From: Tulasnella sp. 424 | Lineage: Eukaryota > Basidiomycota > Agaricomycetes > Cantharellales > Tulasnellaceae | Reading direction: 5' to 3' | Assembly (NCBI GenBank): GCA_019633425.1 | Contig: WSUB01000081.1 | Location: 118,932 to 182,931, forward strand | Length of the DNA stretch: 64,000 nt | Shown here: in pieces, positions 23,001-35,316 of the stretch | Layout of the letters: each line of letters opens with the position of its first letter | How positions within the stretch are numbered: the first letter of the stretch is position 1 | Program-made: the position numbers and the translations under genes | Notes under the pieces: generated by a model | What the model was told of the DNA's origin: nothing | The model's input: the letters and a program-made list of their open reading frames with translations, nothing else | Databases searched by the model: none

Positions 23001-26000
23001 CACCCCCCCTCTCGCCTCGTGGCCGTCAACCAGCGATCGATAAGAGCCCAACCACTCCTTAGCCACAAATATAGGAGACGTGACCAAAATATCGTCACTC
23101 TTGACGGTATGCTGACCCTCATCGTTGCACAGAGACGTCGTGTAGCCCGCGGGGTAAAATGAGGGCCACTGTTTTTTTTTTTTCAGACTTAAGGGTATAC
23201 CCCTGTTCACGGAGAAGACCTGAATAGGGTGGGAACGTGCGTAATTGCATACTATATAGAAGCGGAGAAGAATTGGAGATGCAGAGATAAGGCCTTGCGG
23301 ACGCAACGATGCACGCATTCCGGCGAGAATCCAGCGCCAGCCGAGCACTACTCCTCCTAGCTCGTCATCAATGATGATAAACACACGATAATCAGCACCT
23401 TGACCGTGAAGATGCAGCGATTGCATTCAGCGTGGCGAACGAGGTCGCAAGACCACAGCTTCGGAGCAACAAACTCGTGATCGAGGGGTCGCAAGGAACC
23501 ATGTTTTTCAGTACTTGCACTGGGATGAACGATCGGCCTTCTCGCCTGGACGCAGAGGAAACAAATTTAGCCGCTTGCAAGAAAGGCCTTGAGATGATGT
23601 TCGTTCATTTTGAAACAAATGATAGCTGTGTTGATATGGAAGAAGACGGAACTCGGAGCGATTCGGTGGCGCCCGGCTGGGCACAGAGGTTGCTCGCCGC
23701 GGTCAGCCCCGTTACACGACGAATGACTAGCATCGATTTCTCATCAAAGCCATCACATTCATTCGAGAAAAATTACCAAACCAGCGGTTCATGTCGGTCT
23801 AAACGATACCACTAGGGGCTGGAGGATTGGATCCGCAGGTGGGCAGAACGGGGATGACGCACTCTGGCATGCGTTTTACCCTTGCCACCGTCAAACCTCC
23901 ACCTGCATGACTCGCTTCACATACACATTGCTTGTGCGGCATAGTCCATCCAAAAGAATACTTGTTATTCAGGCTTGCGATCGGAATGTCACGTAGCGGT
24001 GCGAAAGGGAGGACCCGATCGGTTTTCCAGTGACATGATGCGCACCGGCAGTACCCTTTAGTTCTCTCCCGTTACCCTGGTCAAAATAGTCGCCAAGGAG
24101 GAAAGGCCTGAGGCATGTAAAATTCTCACAACACGCGGCGGGTTTGATCGTTCGCTGCATCCACGGAAAGACCCACCTTTTCTCCCTTGCTAGTCGAGGA
24201 GAGATATTTCCGTATTCTAAATCGGGGATGACGGCAAGTGCATCGAAGCAACGAGCGCCCGAGGAATACATGCCTAAGGCCTGTGAGAGAAGCCCACGTT
24301 GGTTATTGTAGCACAAGGGAAGCGACACGAGCAAGGTGTTCGAATACGCAGGATAGGGGGAACGTGGTGGGGAAAGAGAGACACGACGCGGAGTGAAAAA
24401 TAGTCTTCTTAGGGCAGGGGGATTCCCATTTGACTTGTTATTGAGGTACCATGAATGGATAGAGTGGTTCTTCATCCGGCTTGGCTTGGCTGCGCGAGTT
24501 GTGATGGGTTGCCGATTGAGAGAAAAAGAAAGACGACGACGCACAAAGAATCACCGAGAAACACCGCGAAGTAGTCTCAGGTTTTGGCAGAAGTCGAAAC
24601 GGAGAATACCGGCCGGGTGACCATCGCTTGTTCTGGTCAGCTGGATATACATGGGGAACGCGGGGAGGCCCTTCACGCATCGTGGTGGAAAACGCCCAAA
24701 GAGCATCTTTAGCTGTTGGAAAGCCCGACATGAAGACACCGAGAGCTGCAAGTTCAGACACGGAATGGCTTGCAAAAAAGGGGGTCCTATTCGATTCCAA
24801 TTGCACACGAACAGGTTGTCACCGAGGCTGGGATCGTCATTTGGCCTTGTCATTTCCCATCTTTGGATACCTCAGTTACTATATTAGGAAAGGCAGCAAC
24901 AGAAGAGGCAAGTTGGATGACACGGAAATCCGCGAGAGACGATTCGATGTTCTCTTTTGATCCGCGAGTGCGTGTGTCATGGTGGAAGCTGAGTGATTGG
25001 ACGAAAATCGGACCGAACTGCCTCGTGTGGAAATCGGCATCAGGCACCCTCCGCCCCGCCTTCCACAGGCCTTAGGCCTGTTTACCGACGTTCTTCCACG
25101 GCCGATTACGTCGATCGTGTCATTGTCTCTAAATAAGCCCCTTCGACGTTCCCAGATGGACCCCGATTGCGTGAAGGGCAGAACATCACGCATCATTGGA
25201 AGAAAAAGGCAAAAAGAGGCTAGCTAATGCACATCCCATCGAATCACAAGCACGCTGCGTCTACACTGTACAGGTCATAGTCCGCTTTTTTTAATTGACG
25301 GAGGAGAGGGTCAGGTCAGGCGGCCGCGTTCGATTCCCTGTACAGTGCAGGCAATCAGTTGCACGGGACCTATCCGCCAGAAGCGGGTTTGCAAAAAATT
25401 CCATCATCACAGGTAGCCAGGGAACATGCTGGAAGAGAACCAAACGGAAGGTCCCCCCATGTCTTCAAATCAAACCGCCCTCGCTGCTGCCTCCGTTTCC
25501 TCTTCGGTGGCAAGAGGGGCCAAAAAGAAACACAAGCCGGTCGAACAGTACAGAACAATATATACCCCAATCTCTCACATCCTCCAACTTGTTCGCACGG
25601 AAGAACAGAACAAACCTACCCCTTCATCGGGTTAGACCACTCTCACGAAAAGGAAACCCAGGGGTGGGGGCACCTGATGTCGTCAACGAAGGAATGGCCT
25701 CGTCGTATCAACGGTACCAACGTCGGTTCTGGTGTGCTTCTGCGTGTTCGTAGGCTGAGTGCAAGAGGTGCCGCGTAGAATCTGATGGCCATCGCCGACG
25801 AAGCCGCACAAGGAAGGAGCGAGCCAAGAAGCACCATTGTGAAAAACACACCGCCTTGGGGGTGACATTACTTCAGCTAACCGCGGATATTTTCTACTCG
25901 TGGACAGCACCAACTTCGTTTGCCTTGCACCAGCTGATTTTGACTTGCAAAGCACCCTAAAAGGATATCCAATTTGTGCTTCTATTCCATCCATAAGACT

Positions 26001-27855
26001 TCCCTGATGCAGCGGTACTGTCACGGCATCATTTTGTTACCGGGCGTCTCCTCCAGGTGTGGCACTCTGCTTCACAACCCAGCTTTTACGTCCTCTAGAG
26101 CGCTCTGGATCGGTGGACCAAACTTGGGTCCAGATGCACCCGAGACGTCTCGAGTGGATCCTCCAGGAACATCGGCTCAACGAGCCATCGTGGGTTGATT
26201 TCCACATTGGATCTGGTTGCACGCCCGATGGTAGGTGTGCAGAACTGGCCCCTCAAGATGCTCTCGACACATGACCAGGGACGGCTCCACAAGCTCTCGC
26301 TTCTTGTGCAGACTGGTTCATTACGAGAAAGGGTCACTGTTGGAGCCAGATCCGGACGGCACTTTCAGCGGTGGCTCCGCAAGGGAAACTATTTCCCCGA
26401 AATGAAGGTGTTCTCAGGTACATCAGATGAGGAGACAATATTGTTCGTTAGAACGGGCTGCGTCCTTGGAGCAGTCGATCTTGGGGTCCAAGGGTCCGCC
26501 CATTCGGTCGTCGGAATCAAAGAACCCAAGCAGTGATAGTCGGTCTGGCGTTGTATGAGCGTTACATTTCCTGGCACCACATCCTCTCACCATGTCTTGG
26601 TACTTCCAATGCTTGGACCTGGCTTAGATCTGGCTAGTAAGCCTGTCACCTTCAAGAATCGCTTCCTGGTCTAGCAGCCCCTCACGCTGAGCTTGAAATC
26701 TCTCCAACAGTTTCGCTACCCCCAAATAATTCGGATACTCTCCACGTCGCTTCACATCACAGACCACCTCACGAAATAATCCCGAATGACAGCTCTATTC
26801 TAGGCGATGTCACATTTGGCCTTTGCAAGCGTGCCCAATGATTCGGGCAAACGCTGCCACCTATTTCGAACTGTGGAGCCTCTTCCGAACGCAGTCAACC
26901 ACGAGTCGTGTTCCATGATGGCGGCCCAACCTTTGTCTCCAAAATTTCCTCGGTTACGATATAGTGTTCTTTGCCGGCGGGGCCTGTATCGCTGGATTTG
27001 CCGGGCTCCGCGCCATCTGATTCGTACTGACTTAGACATCCCTCGACGCTCTCCGCCTTCGCAGAATATTGCGCTTCGCGTCCTAAATGAAACCTCTGTT
27101 TCGATATCCCACATTCGAGGGCCGCTAACGAGCCTTTCGGACCAACGTCCCCAGCGCGAAGAAACATTGTTTACTAATCTTACATCTAATTTGTCTGCAA
27201 GACTTCTCTGTCGACAAGGTCCGATCCCCGAAACAACAAACTTTACCCACTTGAGTCACTTTCATGATGAGCATTTTTGGCACCGAAGGTCGTCCATAAT
27301 GGAGCCCATCCGTTCTTCAACGCGTTCGTCACTTCACAATCTACATATGGAGCGAGGGACACTTATGCCAAGTGGAGTAATGCCTTGGATTTCCTCCTTC
27401 CCCGCTTTGAGTGCCGTCAATCAGAGCGGGCCGTCCCGCCTCAGTGATGGCAACAATCGTCAGCCACTTTGAGTTATGCTTCCTCCCTGCCTCAAAGTGG
27501 CATATGGTCATGTTACCTCCCTTGCCTGAGCGTTGGTTTCGCCTACTCTCCCTTGCTCGAACAGCTAAAGGCATCTTGCATCTGCCGCGTCCACCTCTGG
27601 CCCGTAGTAGGGTCAAGAGCTGGTTAAAGCGTAGGTTCTGGTTTTTGCCGAGCTGTAACCTACGGGGAGGCCTCTCGATCAAAGCTTTGTATTACTGGTT
27701 TGTGTCAAGCAAGCCATAATGGCTTGTTGACTCTCGCTACTTAAGACAAAGATGGTACAGCAAAGGGAGTTAGAGGCTTCAGAAATTCAACTGGACGAAG
27801 CAACGAATGGAGAATTTGATAGTACCTAAGGAAACTAAGCAGCAATTCCGCTGAA
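20042..27855. other. 7.8 kb gene-poor stretch upstream of the WOPR gene
   Basis: No coding region could be supported. The first 2-3 kb is the upstream region of the WOPR gene and contains C-rich and pyrimidine-rich runs, including a poly-C tract near 20283-20300 and a short tandem duplication 'ccctcaggtcaa' near 21183-21206. From about 22 to 27.8 kb there are many overlapping frames of 60-220 codons on both strands, none with a recognisable domain; decayed transposon sequence is possible. Long upstream regions are known for WOR1-type regulators in yeasts, so part of this may be regulatory. Confidence 0.5.
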
Positions 27856-27951
27856 GACTGCGTCGCTTAGTGGTTAGAGCATCTCGTTGTGGTTTTCCCT
27901 CCGTTGCGGAGCAGCCCCGAGAAGACGGGTGTTCGATTCACCCCGCGGTCA
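27856..27951 (+). tRNA. tRNA-His (anticodon GTG) with a 24-nt intron
   Basis: All tRNA elements fold. The acceptor stem GACTGCG pairs with CGCGGTC and A73 is at 27951. The D arm is GCTT...AGC, the anticodon stem TCTCG/CGAGA, and the T arm GGGTG-TTCGATT-CACCC. The anticodon loop is TTGTGG then C, with GTG at 27889-27891. An intron at 27893-27916 sits one base 3' of the anticodon, the normal eukaryotic position, and holds its own small hairpin (CTCCG/CGGAG). The genomic base before position 1 is A, so the G-1 needed by histidyl-tRNA synthetase is not encoded and must be added by Thg1. A Thg1 gene and a Thg1 pseudogene lie within the next 11 kb. Confidence 0.93.
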
Positions 27952-27955
27952 ATAG

Positions 27956-27963
27956 TTTTTTTT
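27956..27963 (+). terminator. RNA polymerase III oligo-T terminator
   Basis: A run of T residues starts five bases after the last tRNA nucleotide, the standard Pol III stop signal. Confidence 0.8.
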
Positions 27964-28695
27964 GCCCTCTGTTTTTCTCGCTGAAGGTGACCTCTTTCCC
28001 CCTCCGCCACAACGCGGAGAATCGGCGTTAGCGATAATCTTTGGGTCCGAACGCGCAGCTTTCCAGACGCAAGCGTAGCTGTGACCTTCATCTTTCCTCT
28101 CCCCCCCTTTTTTACATAATAAGACCGAATATTTGACACGAAGACATTCGTCCTCGCAGGTCGAGTACTATTACCTTATACCTCACTGTAGCACACAGCC
28201 GGTGTCCTTGGATTGGGCAGCACTGCCATCAGCCGATGAGTTTTCGAGTGAACTGTTTGTTCGCATGTTGAACATGCGCCCGTGTCGCGTCTCAATCTCT
28301 GACCAGCCTCCCCTTACCTTCTGCCCGTTCAAGCATCGACGGACTGCCATCAAACCCTAGCCCGCAACATTTCCTACACAAGTCGAGCACAATAAGTATA
28401 GTTGAATGGAAAGGAGAATGCATTGTTCGAATGGCCAGCCACAAAAACAATGGGAACTTCCTGGCCCTTTCTCTCCCAGAGAGTAAGTACCAAGTAGTAG
28501 ACGATATACAAGAAAACTGAAGACACAGGGCCAATCCTGCAGGTATCTTGATCCTGACGCACTGCTTCGGACTGTCCGTGGGACGAGATGTAGAGGTGTT
28601 GTTGGTCTGGTGGCTCCCAAATCACTGACGCCCTGGAGGTTGCTGAGCACTTCAAGTCAGTCAGGTATCAGCAAAGCTTGCTTCGAGTTACTCAC

Positions 28696-28879
28696 ATTCC
28701 CTTCCTGGCCTTCACCCGCTGGATTTGGGTTCGGGTTTGCCACAGGCTGAACAGGGTGTGCCGGACGTCCACGAACCTCCTCGACGAAGTCATATCTTCC
28801 ATTCGAATTCAGCTGACAACTTCTCGGGTTTGCAGACATCCTGCAAGGCAACTCACGGAATTTCGGGCTGGCTCTGCAT
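28696..28879 (-). CDS. Candidate small gene in duplication copy A (first exons only)
   Basis: On the minus strand a TATATAA element at about 29003-29010 lies some 125 bases before an ATG at 28879. A short first exon (MQSQPEIP) can splice through a 37-nt GT-AG intron into a frame reading CQLNSNGRYDFVEEVRGR, ending at a GTGAGT donor after 28696. The same frame is kept in the diverged copy B (see 33698-33863), which argues for past protein-level selection. Downstream exons are unclear; both copies keep a protein-like AGHSNNAF segment near 28440 and 33430. No family recognised. The 37-nt intron is unusually short for a basidiomycete and is a weak point. Confidence 0.35.
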
Positions 28880-30772
28880 GACTGCGTGGGTGGTGGACTG
28901 TAGAAGTGAGTACGGAGAGGTAAGGGTGAACTCGTTTCTATGCTGAGAGGGAGACGGTGACAGACTTGCAACGATAGAAATCTACAGCGGAAGGTCTGTA
29001 CTATTATATAGCCCTGTGAGTCGTCGAGTGTTCCCTCACCTCAAATACAGCTCCTCCCCTCTAAACGTCAGGTTTTTGGTCCCGTGTACCAATCCAGCCA
29101 CTGAACGCGCGGAACCACAAGCTGGGGCAGTGAACTTGGACGACCTCATTTCACGTTCAGGCTCCGCTTCTACGTTCCCGGACTTGGCTCTTCCCCACTC
29201 CTTCGGGGTTCCGCCAGACTGCAACCAGACTAGGATATGCCGCAGTCTCACTCTTTCCAACCAGGGTTTAACTATAGTCTGAATGCATTGTGAACTAGCC
29301 GTTTTTGTGTTGTTGCGACTATACAGTTCATCGCGTCGTGCATCCCGGGTGTCTGCGGCCCAAAAGGGCCCGGCCTGGGATTGTCGTGGTGTACTGACTG
29401 GACGCATCATCGCAGACAATCCTTGCCTCGATTATTCCTTTCAACAACACAGGTGCTAAGCGTGGCGACTCATTGGTCTCCCGTTCTAAAGGCGACGGGC
29501 AGTCCAACGCCGGACGAAGTCCCGTTTGAATCTTGACCGAGCTCCGTGCGTGCTGGATTCTGTGATTTCGCCCCACAAGGCTATAGTATCAATGCCTGCG
29601 TCCTTGGCACGAAGAGGAGATGATACTTTGTTGCCACCCAGGGGGTGCGGGGTGCCATCATGACCCCGGCTTATTGTTCTGTTCGCCCCCAATAACCCTC
29701 ACCGAGAAACGATCGGAGCGTGTCCAAAGCATTGTCTTCCCTTCTTTATCGACTGTGGCTGGGTGAAGGCTGCACTTTGTTGCGTTTTGTGTCAATTGAG
29801 ATAATACATTGGTTGATGGACATCTTTTGCTATCGTAGGAGCATCAAGCAGATGCCATCAGTTCATCCTAGTATGTGGCAATCATCTTGCGCGTGGGTGT
29901 GCGAGTATAACGCTGGCCGTTTCACATATCAGACGCGCGTTCGCTTACTTCAACAATATGCCCATGTCCTAGAGGCGAGTCCCAACCGCCCTTCAGTATA
30001 TCACCTTGACCAAAACCTTTTCTTCCACCCCAATCTCGCTTAACCCATCAGGAAATATCATATTACCGTGATGGTAATTTGTTGGCAGGAGTGGAATTCA
30101 CCAGGCGCTGAAACTGTCGCACACCTACCATGCATACCGTCGCATTTCCCCCACGATATGCAACACTCCTCACGCCCCGAGCTGCAAGATCAAGCTCCCA
30201 TCAGGCTGCAATATCGCCCTAATGGCACTGTGTCGTCCCGTTGATCAAGTTCCGTAACGGCGTCCAGCAGCCTGATGGGGAAGAGGCAGGAATGGTAGGT
30301 GAAATTTCGACGGTAGTTACAAGCAACCCAGATGCTGCAGAGTGTCTTCCCCTTCGAAATATCCCCGATTCAGGACAGATACCCTTGTCGGGTCGCCCAG
30401 TCCCCAACCTGGTTCGTTTGGTCTCTTGAACTCACTTCATCCCTCCTTCTGAGACTTGCGCAAGTATTGGCCACGGCTACAGAACGTGCAGAAAATGACA
30501 GAATTGGGAATTCGACCGTCCTATGCAGCTTGGGCTCCGGCTCCGGCTCTGTTCCGTGCAGACTTTCGAACGACCACGGGTCTCATGAACGGCGAGCAAC
30601 CTAAACTCCGCACCCACGAGTGCTTCTTAGCGATGGCCGACGTTTGACACCGCTCTTTAGTTGGACTGACGAAGTACCCACAAGTTGCGGCCAATCCAGA
30701 GGGTGGCCTCAGGCGAGAACCGCGAGAATATCTACCACGAGAGTCAATTCACGACATCAACCTTCAGGAAGG

Positions 30773-31918
30773 ATGGCTGCCACTCGCTTTGCCTATGTCA
30801 AAACCTATGAGCTCCCGGATCCAATATTGCCAAATACCTATTTTGTAGTCCGCATCGACGGCCAGTCCTTCCATCGGTAAGATTGCCTCCAAGCTATCCT
30901 CGCTATGTAGCACATCACATGACAGGAGTATTTGGTTGGCGCTCTGCTCATAGGAGAACTTTAGAACTTGTTTTGCCATTTATCGTTTCTAGTCGACTCA
31001 CCCGTAGCCTTCCCTTTCCCAGATTTTCCGACGCTCACGCTTTCGTCATCAGAGCACTGCAACTGATGGACAACGCTGCGGAAGATGTTATGAAAGCTCT
31101 CCCTGATGCAATGCTAGCATTCGGAGAGAGTGATGAGTGTAGGTGAGGGGTCCCAAAAGACAACGACGCGGCTTACGCTTGACTAATGAGATATCTCAGT
31201 TTCCTCTTCAGAAGGACTTCTACTATTTTCAATCGTCGAGAAAGGTAATCTACCATCTTGAAGCGAGTTTCGGGATGATTAACTGTGACAGGGAAGCAAG
31301 ATTCTGAGCGCCGTGGTCTCGCAATTCACATCGTCCTACGTGTTTCATTGGTCGCAATACTTCCCTGATCAGATGCTGCTGTATCCCCCAACTTTTGATG
31401 GAAGAGTCGTTGTCTACCCTAGCGAGCAGGAGGTCAAAGACTACTTTGTTTGGAGGCAGGCCGATAGTAAGTGTGGTTTGGCGCCCTAGTGTCCGCGTGG
31501 TGCGGCTAACGTCCAGTTCATGCAGCCCATATCAACAACCTGTACAATACAGCATTTTGAGCGCTTGTGCAACAGGGAGGCATGTCGACATCAGAGGCAC
31601 ATCAAAAGTTGAAGGTATACCAGTCCCCTGCGCCTTTTCTCGCAACTGGGTCTAAAGACCTCGTACAGGGCACAGTGTCAGCAGATAAAAACGAGATTCT
31701 TTACTCTCAATTTGGTGTGAACTATAACTCTGTGGAAGCGAGATTTCGGAAAGGGAGCGTAGTCGTGAAAATTGAGGTACGTAGAACCAAGAGGTGCAGA
31801 GAGGAGGAGTTGTTTCGCTGAGGGAACGAGTTACCTTCGTGGCAGAAACCAATGGAAAAACCTCCTAAGGACTCTGTCTCATCGGCTCAGAGCGGCAATA
31901 ACCCACTCGATCAAGTTG
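30773..31918 (+). pseudogene. THG1: THG1 pseudogene (tRNA-His guanylyltransferase, damaged copy)
   Basis: This is collinear, exon for exon, with the intact THG1 at 37270-38613 and shares its introns. Exons can be traced at 30773-30876, 31023-31142, 31200-31244 and 31297-31466, and on to about 31918. Three lesions are visible. Twelve bases are missing at the start of exon 2, removing Lys-Pro-Asn-Asp (residues 44-47 of the intact copy), a near-invariant Thg1 motif. A Trp codon became TGA at 31558-31560. The coding homology stops at 'caagttgga' (about 31919), where repeat X begins, so the C-terminal [10 protein letters not shown] segment is gone. ESDEY also reads ESDEC. Certainly not a functional enzyme. 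Confidence 0.92.
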
Positions 31919-32698
31919 GACAGATATCATTGCCTCTTTGCCTGGGTTTCGATCGGTTTCATGGGCCTCTTGGCCTCACTCCATCCCTGCTTTTTAGTCT
32001 TGCGCAATTCTTGATCACGACCCAAGAAACCTGCAGCAAAGAATGAAGTCGGCCACATCGTGCGGCTTTGGAGTCCTGGTCTATACAGACTTTCAAATCG
32101 TCACGAGCCTCATGAACGACGGGCGACCTGATCCCGCAACTGCAAGGGCTTTTAGCTACACCCGCTGAGCAATACCGCTTTCCTGTTGGACTGATGAAGT
32201 GGTGGTGTGCGGTGATTTCTTTGTATTTAGACTGGTCTTAAGGACGCCAGGGTTATAGTCCCAACGAAAGCGGAGACTCGTTACACGAAGGTACTCTAAC
32301 GTGAAACGAAGGGTAAAGGGGTAATGCTTTAACTAAAATCCTAAGGGGGAGGCACCAGGGCTCTTGGAGTGTTGTATTTGACGCGCCAAGTTGCCCATCG
32401 GTGATGGCAGAGGGAATTGGGTTCCGCGGGCAGAGGTTTGACGCTGAAAGTCATGGGAGGAGAGACCTCAGGAGGGGCCAAGGGCCACAAAACTTCATAG
32501 GCAGGTATGTCGCGAAGGCCCGAGAGCGGCTTGGGTCGTCAGAGGGAGCCAAACGTCTACGAAGCTTCGATGACCGACTCGCAGTTGTATTGCTCCCGTG
32601 TAGATAGCTCTTGATGGCGTTTCGAAGTGTTCTCTTGGTGTGAGAGAGTCTTCCTGGGCAAATCCGCCTGTGCTGATGAAGTACTCGCTCAACGACTG
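31916..32698. repeat. Repeat X, copy 1
   Basis: About 780 bp nearly identical to 35317-36104 in the same orientation, from 'ttggacagatatcattgcctctt' to 'gtactcgctcaacgact'. Its left edge truncates the THG1 pseudogene; its right edge directly abuts the tRNA-His 3' stub at 32699. It is far more similar between copies than segment R is, so it moved or was copied later. No coding frame or terminal repeat recognised. Confidence 0.8.
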
Positions 32699-32721
32699 TG
32701 TTCGATTCACCCCGCGGTCAA
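32699..32721 (+). pseudogene. 3' stub of tRNA-His
   Basis: The 23 bases from the T loop to the 3' end (TGTTCGATTC, CACCCCGCGG, TCA) are identical to tRNA-His at 27930-27951 and are followed by the same oligo-T terminator context. The 5' two thirds are absent; repeat X lies immediately upstream. It marks the left border of duplication copy B. Confidence 0.85.
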
Positions 32722-33697
32722 TAGGTTTTTTTTTCTTACACTCTTCTTGTTGCCCAGACCTCCCTCATACGCAGAGTAGGCAATGACTATATAAAATTTC
32801 GGGAGTAAGTTATAGCTTTTCTGGAAGATATCGTAGCCGAGTTTCATTCCGCTAAACTTATCAAAAGTCCCCTATTTTTCATCCAAAAATGAGAATATTT
32901 GACACAAAGAACTTCGACCCCACAAGTCTACACTTACATCATATCTCAATACAGCAATGAGCCTGTGTTAGTTAGTGTATTGTGCGTAGTATCACGCAAT
33001 GGAAGCGCCGCCGTAGAGTGCCGGGCAAAAGCAACGTTATGGCTAGATTCGCTTATCTCCGAGCCCCGCCCGAACAAGTTCAGTCGATCAAAAGAACGGT
33101 GGGAACAGCCTACGTTACGGCGCATTTTCGCCTTTCACCTGTCGCACCGTTTCCCGCCATTGCGAAAACTTTCACTCCCCTTTCAAGCAATCGAACAAAG
33201 AGCGAAAGTTGTCATAATACCAGGATTTTCGCCAGCAATTCTGCCAGCGAAAATTGTGACAGACTCTCGGTAATACGTACGGCGCGCCCGTTGGTCGATC
33301 GCCAGCCAGGCACTTCTCTCTCTTGCCCGTTCAGGCACTGAAGGACTCCCATCAATCCCAGCCCACTGCGTTCTCGACACACGTCGAGCACAAGAAGCAT
33401 TTCTGAACAGAGAAGAAAACGCATTGTTGGAATGCCCAGCCGCAAAACGAGGAAACTTCTGAGCGTTCCCTGTGCCAGACAGTAAACGCCAGGTGATACA
33501 AGATTTACAATAAGCCGAAGACAATCTGCCAGCCCTGTCGGGAACTCGAACCCATCCCGACGCTTGTCCCCCGATCTCGAACGGCGGATGGGACGATGTT
33601 GGTTTCATGGACACCAGATCATGGATTCGCTGCAGGTAAAGGTTGCTGGGCACTCCAAGTCAGTCGGAAATCAGAGAGCTCGGTCGAAGTCACTCAC

Positions 33698-33863
33698 GTT
33701 TCCTTCGTTCCCCGTTGTAGCTTGGGGCGGGTTTACCACAGGGTGAACAGGGAACACCTGGCGTCCGCGAACTTCCTCAACAAAGTCATATCTTATGTCC
33801 AAATTCAGCTGACAACTCGACTTTGGGGACGCGTTACGAGTAAACTCACTCGTTGTCGGACAT
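33698..33863 (-). pseudogene. Copy-B counterpart of the small gene at 28696-28879
   Basis: A TATATAAAA element at about 33952-33960 precedes an ATG at 33863 (MSDN). A 34-nt putative intron leads to a frame reading CQLNLDIRYDFVEEVRGR, then a GTGAGT donor at 33697. The frame matches copy A at the protein level. Downstream, the reading frame that matches copy A contains a TGA, so this copy is probably decayed. Family unknown. Confidence 0.3.
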
Positions 33864-35316
33864 TGCGGAAGTGGTCTGGAGGTAACGCGGAACTCGTGTG
33901 TGTGCCCAGAGGGAGAGAAGGATGGTGGAACTCTATAGAGAAGGATGGTGCTTTTATATAGTCCGGTGCCAGTGGGTCGCCTTCGTGTTCTCTCACCACA
34001 TCCCCTCTAACTGTCATGACCGCCTATTTCTGATCCCGCGCAGCAACCGAACGCACGGCACCAGGAACTACGAGCAGCCAACTTGAACAGCCTCATCTGC
34101 GGTTAGGCTCCACTTCTGCGCGGACTTGGTTATTCGCCACTATCTCAGGGTCGCCCGCCAGACTGCAACGACTAAACGCGTTACTATCTCGTTCTTTACA
34201 ACCGGGGTTTAACTATGGTACGAATGCGTTGTGAACTAGCCAGCTTTGTGTTGTTGCGACTATACAGTTCATCGTGCCATTCCCGGGAGCGTGGAGCCTT
34301 CGGGCTCCCCCTTGGGCTTTGTCTTGGTGTACTGACTGGACGCATCATCGCACGCAGTCCTCGCATCGATTATACCTACAACCAGTACTCTATTTGATGA
34401 TAGAGCTATTGAGAACGGTGACTCGTTGTTGTCCTGTTCTCAAGGCCTTGGGTCGTGCTCCAGCCGACGAAATCCCGTTTGAGTCTGAACCGAGCTCTCT
34501 CATGCGTGCTGGATGATCGTAATTGCGCCACGCAGTTCTCTCCGTTGTCAAAGCTCGTAGTTTTGGCAGGCAAAGCGGATCCTTTGTTGATGCAAAGGGG
34601 GCTCAGTGCAGTGCAATGCTCGAGCCTATTCACTTGGTCCCGTTAACTCTCATGGACAGATGAACAAGGTGCGTCCATGGCGTTTCTTTCGCTCCTTACC
34701 GATGGTAGCTCGGTGGGGCTGTACTTTGTTGCACGTCATGTCGATTGAGATAATAAGTTGGCCGAGGGATGAGTGCTACCATCGCGCGTCGAGCAGATGC
34801 TATCAGCTCATACCAATATGTCGCAACGACCTTGCGTGTTGGTGTGAGAGTCCAAGCCGGGTTCTTTCGCGTCTCAGACGCGCGTCCACTGCAGACAAGG
34901 CGGTTGTCGCAGACACCCGAGCTCCAATCGCCCTTCGGGACCTTCCCTTGCTCCAAATTTGTTATTTACCCCAATTATACTTAACAGCATCAGGCAATAA
35001 TATACCATAGCGATGGAAATTCGTTTGATAGGAGGTGGAATTCATCGTCCACCTTAGTGTCCGTGCCAACGTGCTTGCCGCTGCATGCATTCCCTCACTG
35101 CCCAGCAACAACCTTCGCCCCATAAGCCGCAGAAACCAAGCCCCTATCAGGTCACTATGTCGCTTAATGGGACACTGTGTCATCCTGTTGATCGAAGTTC
35201 CGAAACAGCGTTTAAAGTCCCCCTGGACAAGAGAGCGAAATGGTGGGTGAAATGTCGACGGTAGTTGGTTGCATGAACGATCGTACAGAGACTTCGACTC
35301 TTCAAAGTCTCCCAGG

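Larger units (their letters stand above)
27930..30318. repeat. Segmental duplication R, copy A
   Basis: This 2.4 kb block is repeated in the same orientation at 32699-35267. Homology starts inside the tRNA-His T arm ('tgttcgattcacc') and runs to 'gaaatttcgacggtagtt'. Well-matched landmarks include 'atatttgacac', the TATATA-box region, 'gtgtactgactggacgcatcatcgca' and 'ttgatgga' downstream. The copies differ by substitutions and indels, including one gain of about 170 bases in copy B. Confidence 0.85.
32699..35267. repeat. Segmental duplication R, copy B
   Basis: Second copy of the block at 27930-30318. It begins in the tRNA-His stub and ends at 'gaaatgtcgacggtagtt'. Divergence is considerable, so this duplication is older than the repeat X duplication. 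Copy B is followed after about 50 bases by repeat X rather than by a THG1 copy. Confidence 0.85.

Noticed and set aside
26807..27472. 221-codon plus-strand frame in the gene-poor region
   Set aside because: No domain, no splice neighbours, mixed low-quality composition. Length alone is not enough in a stretch with many overlapping frames.
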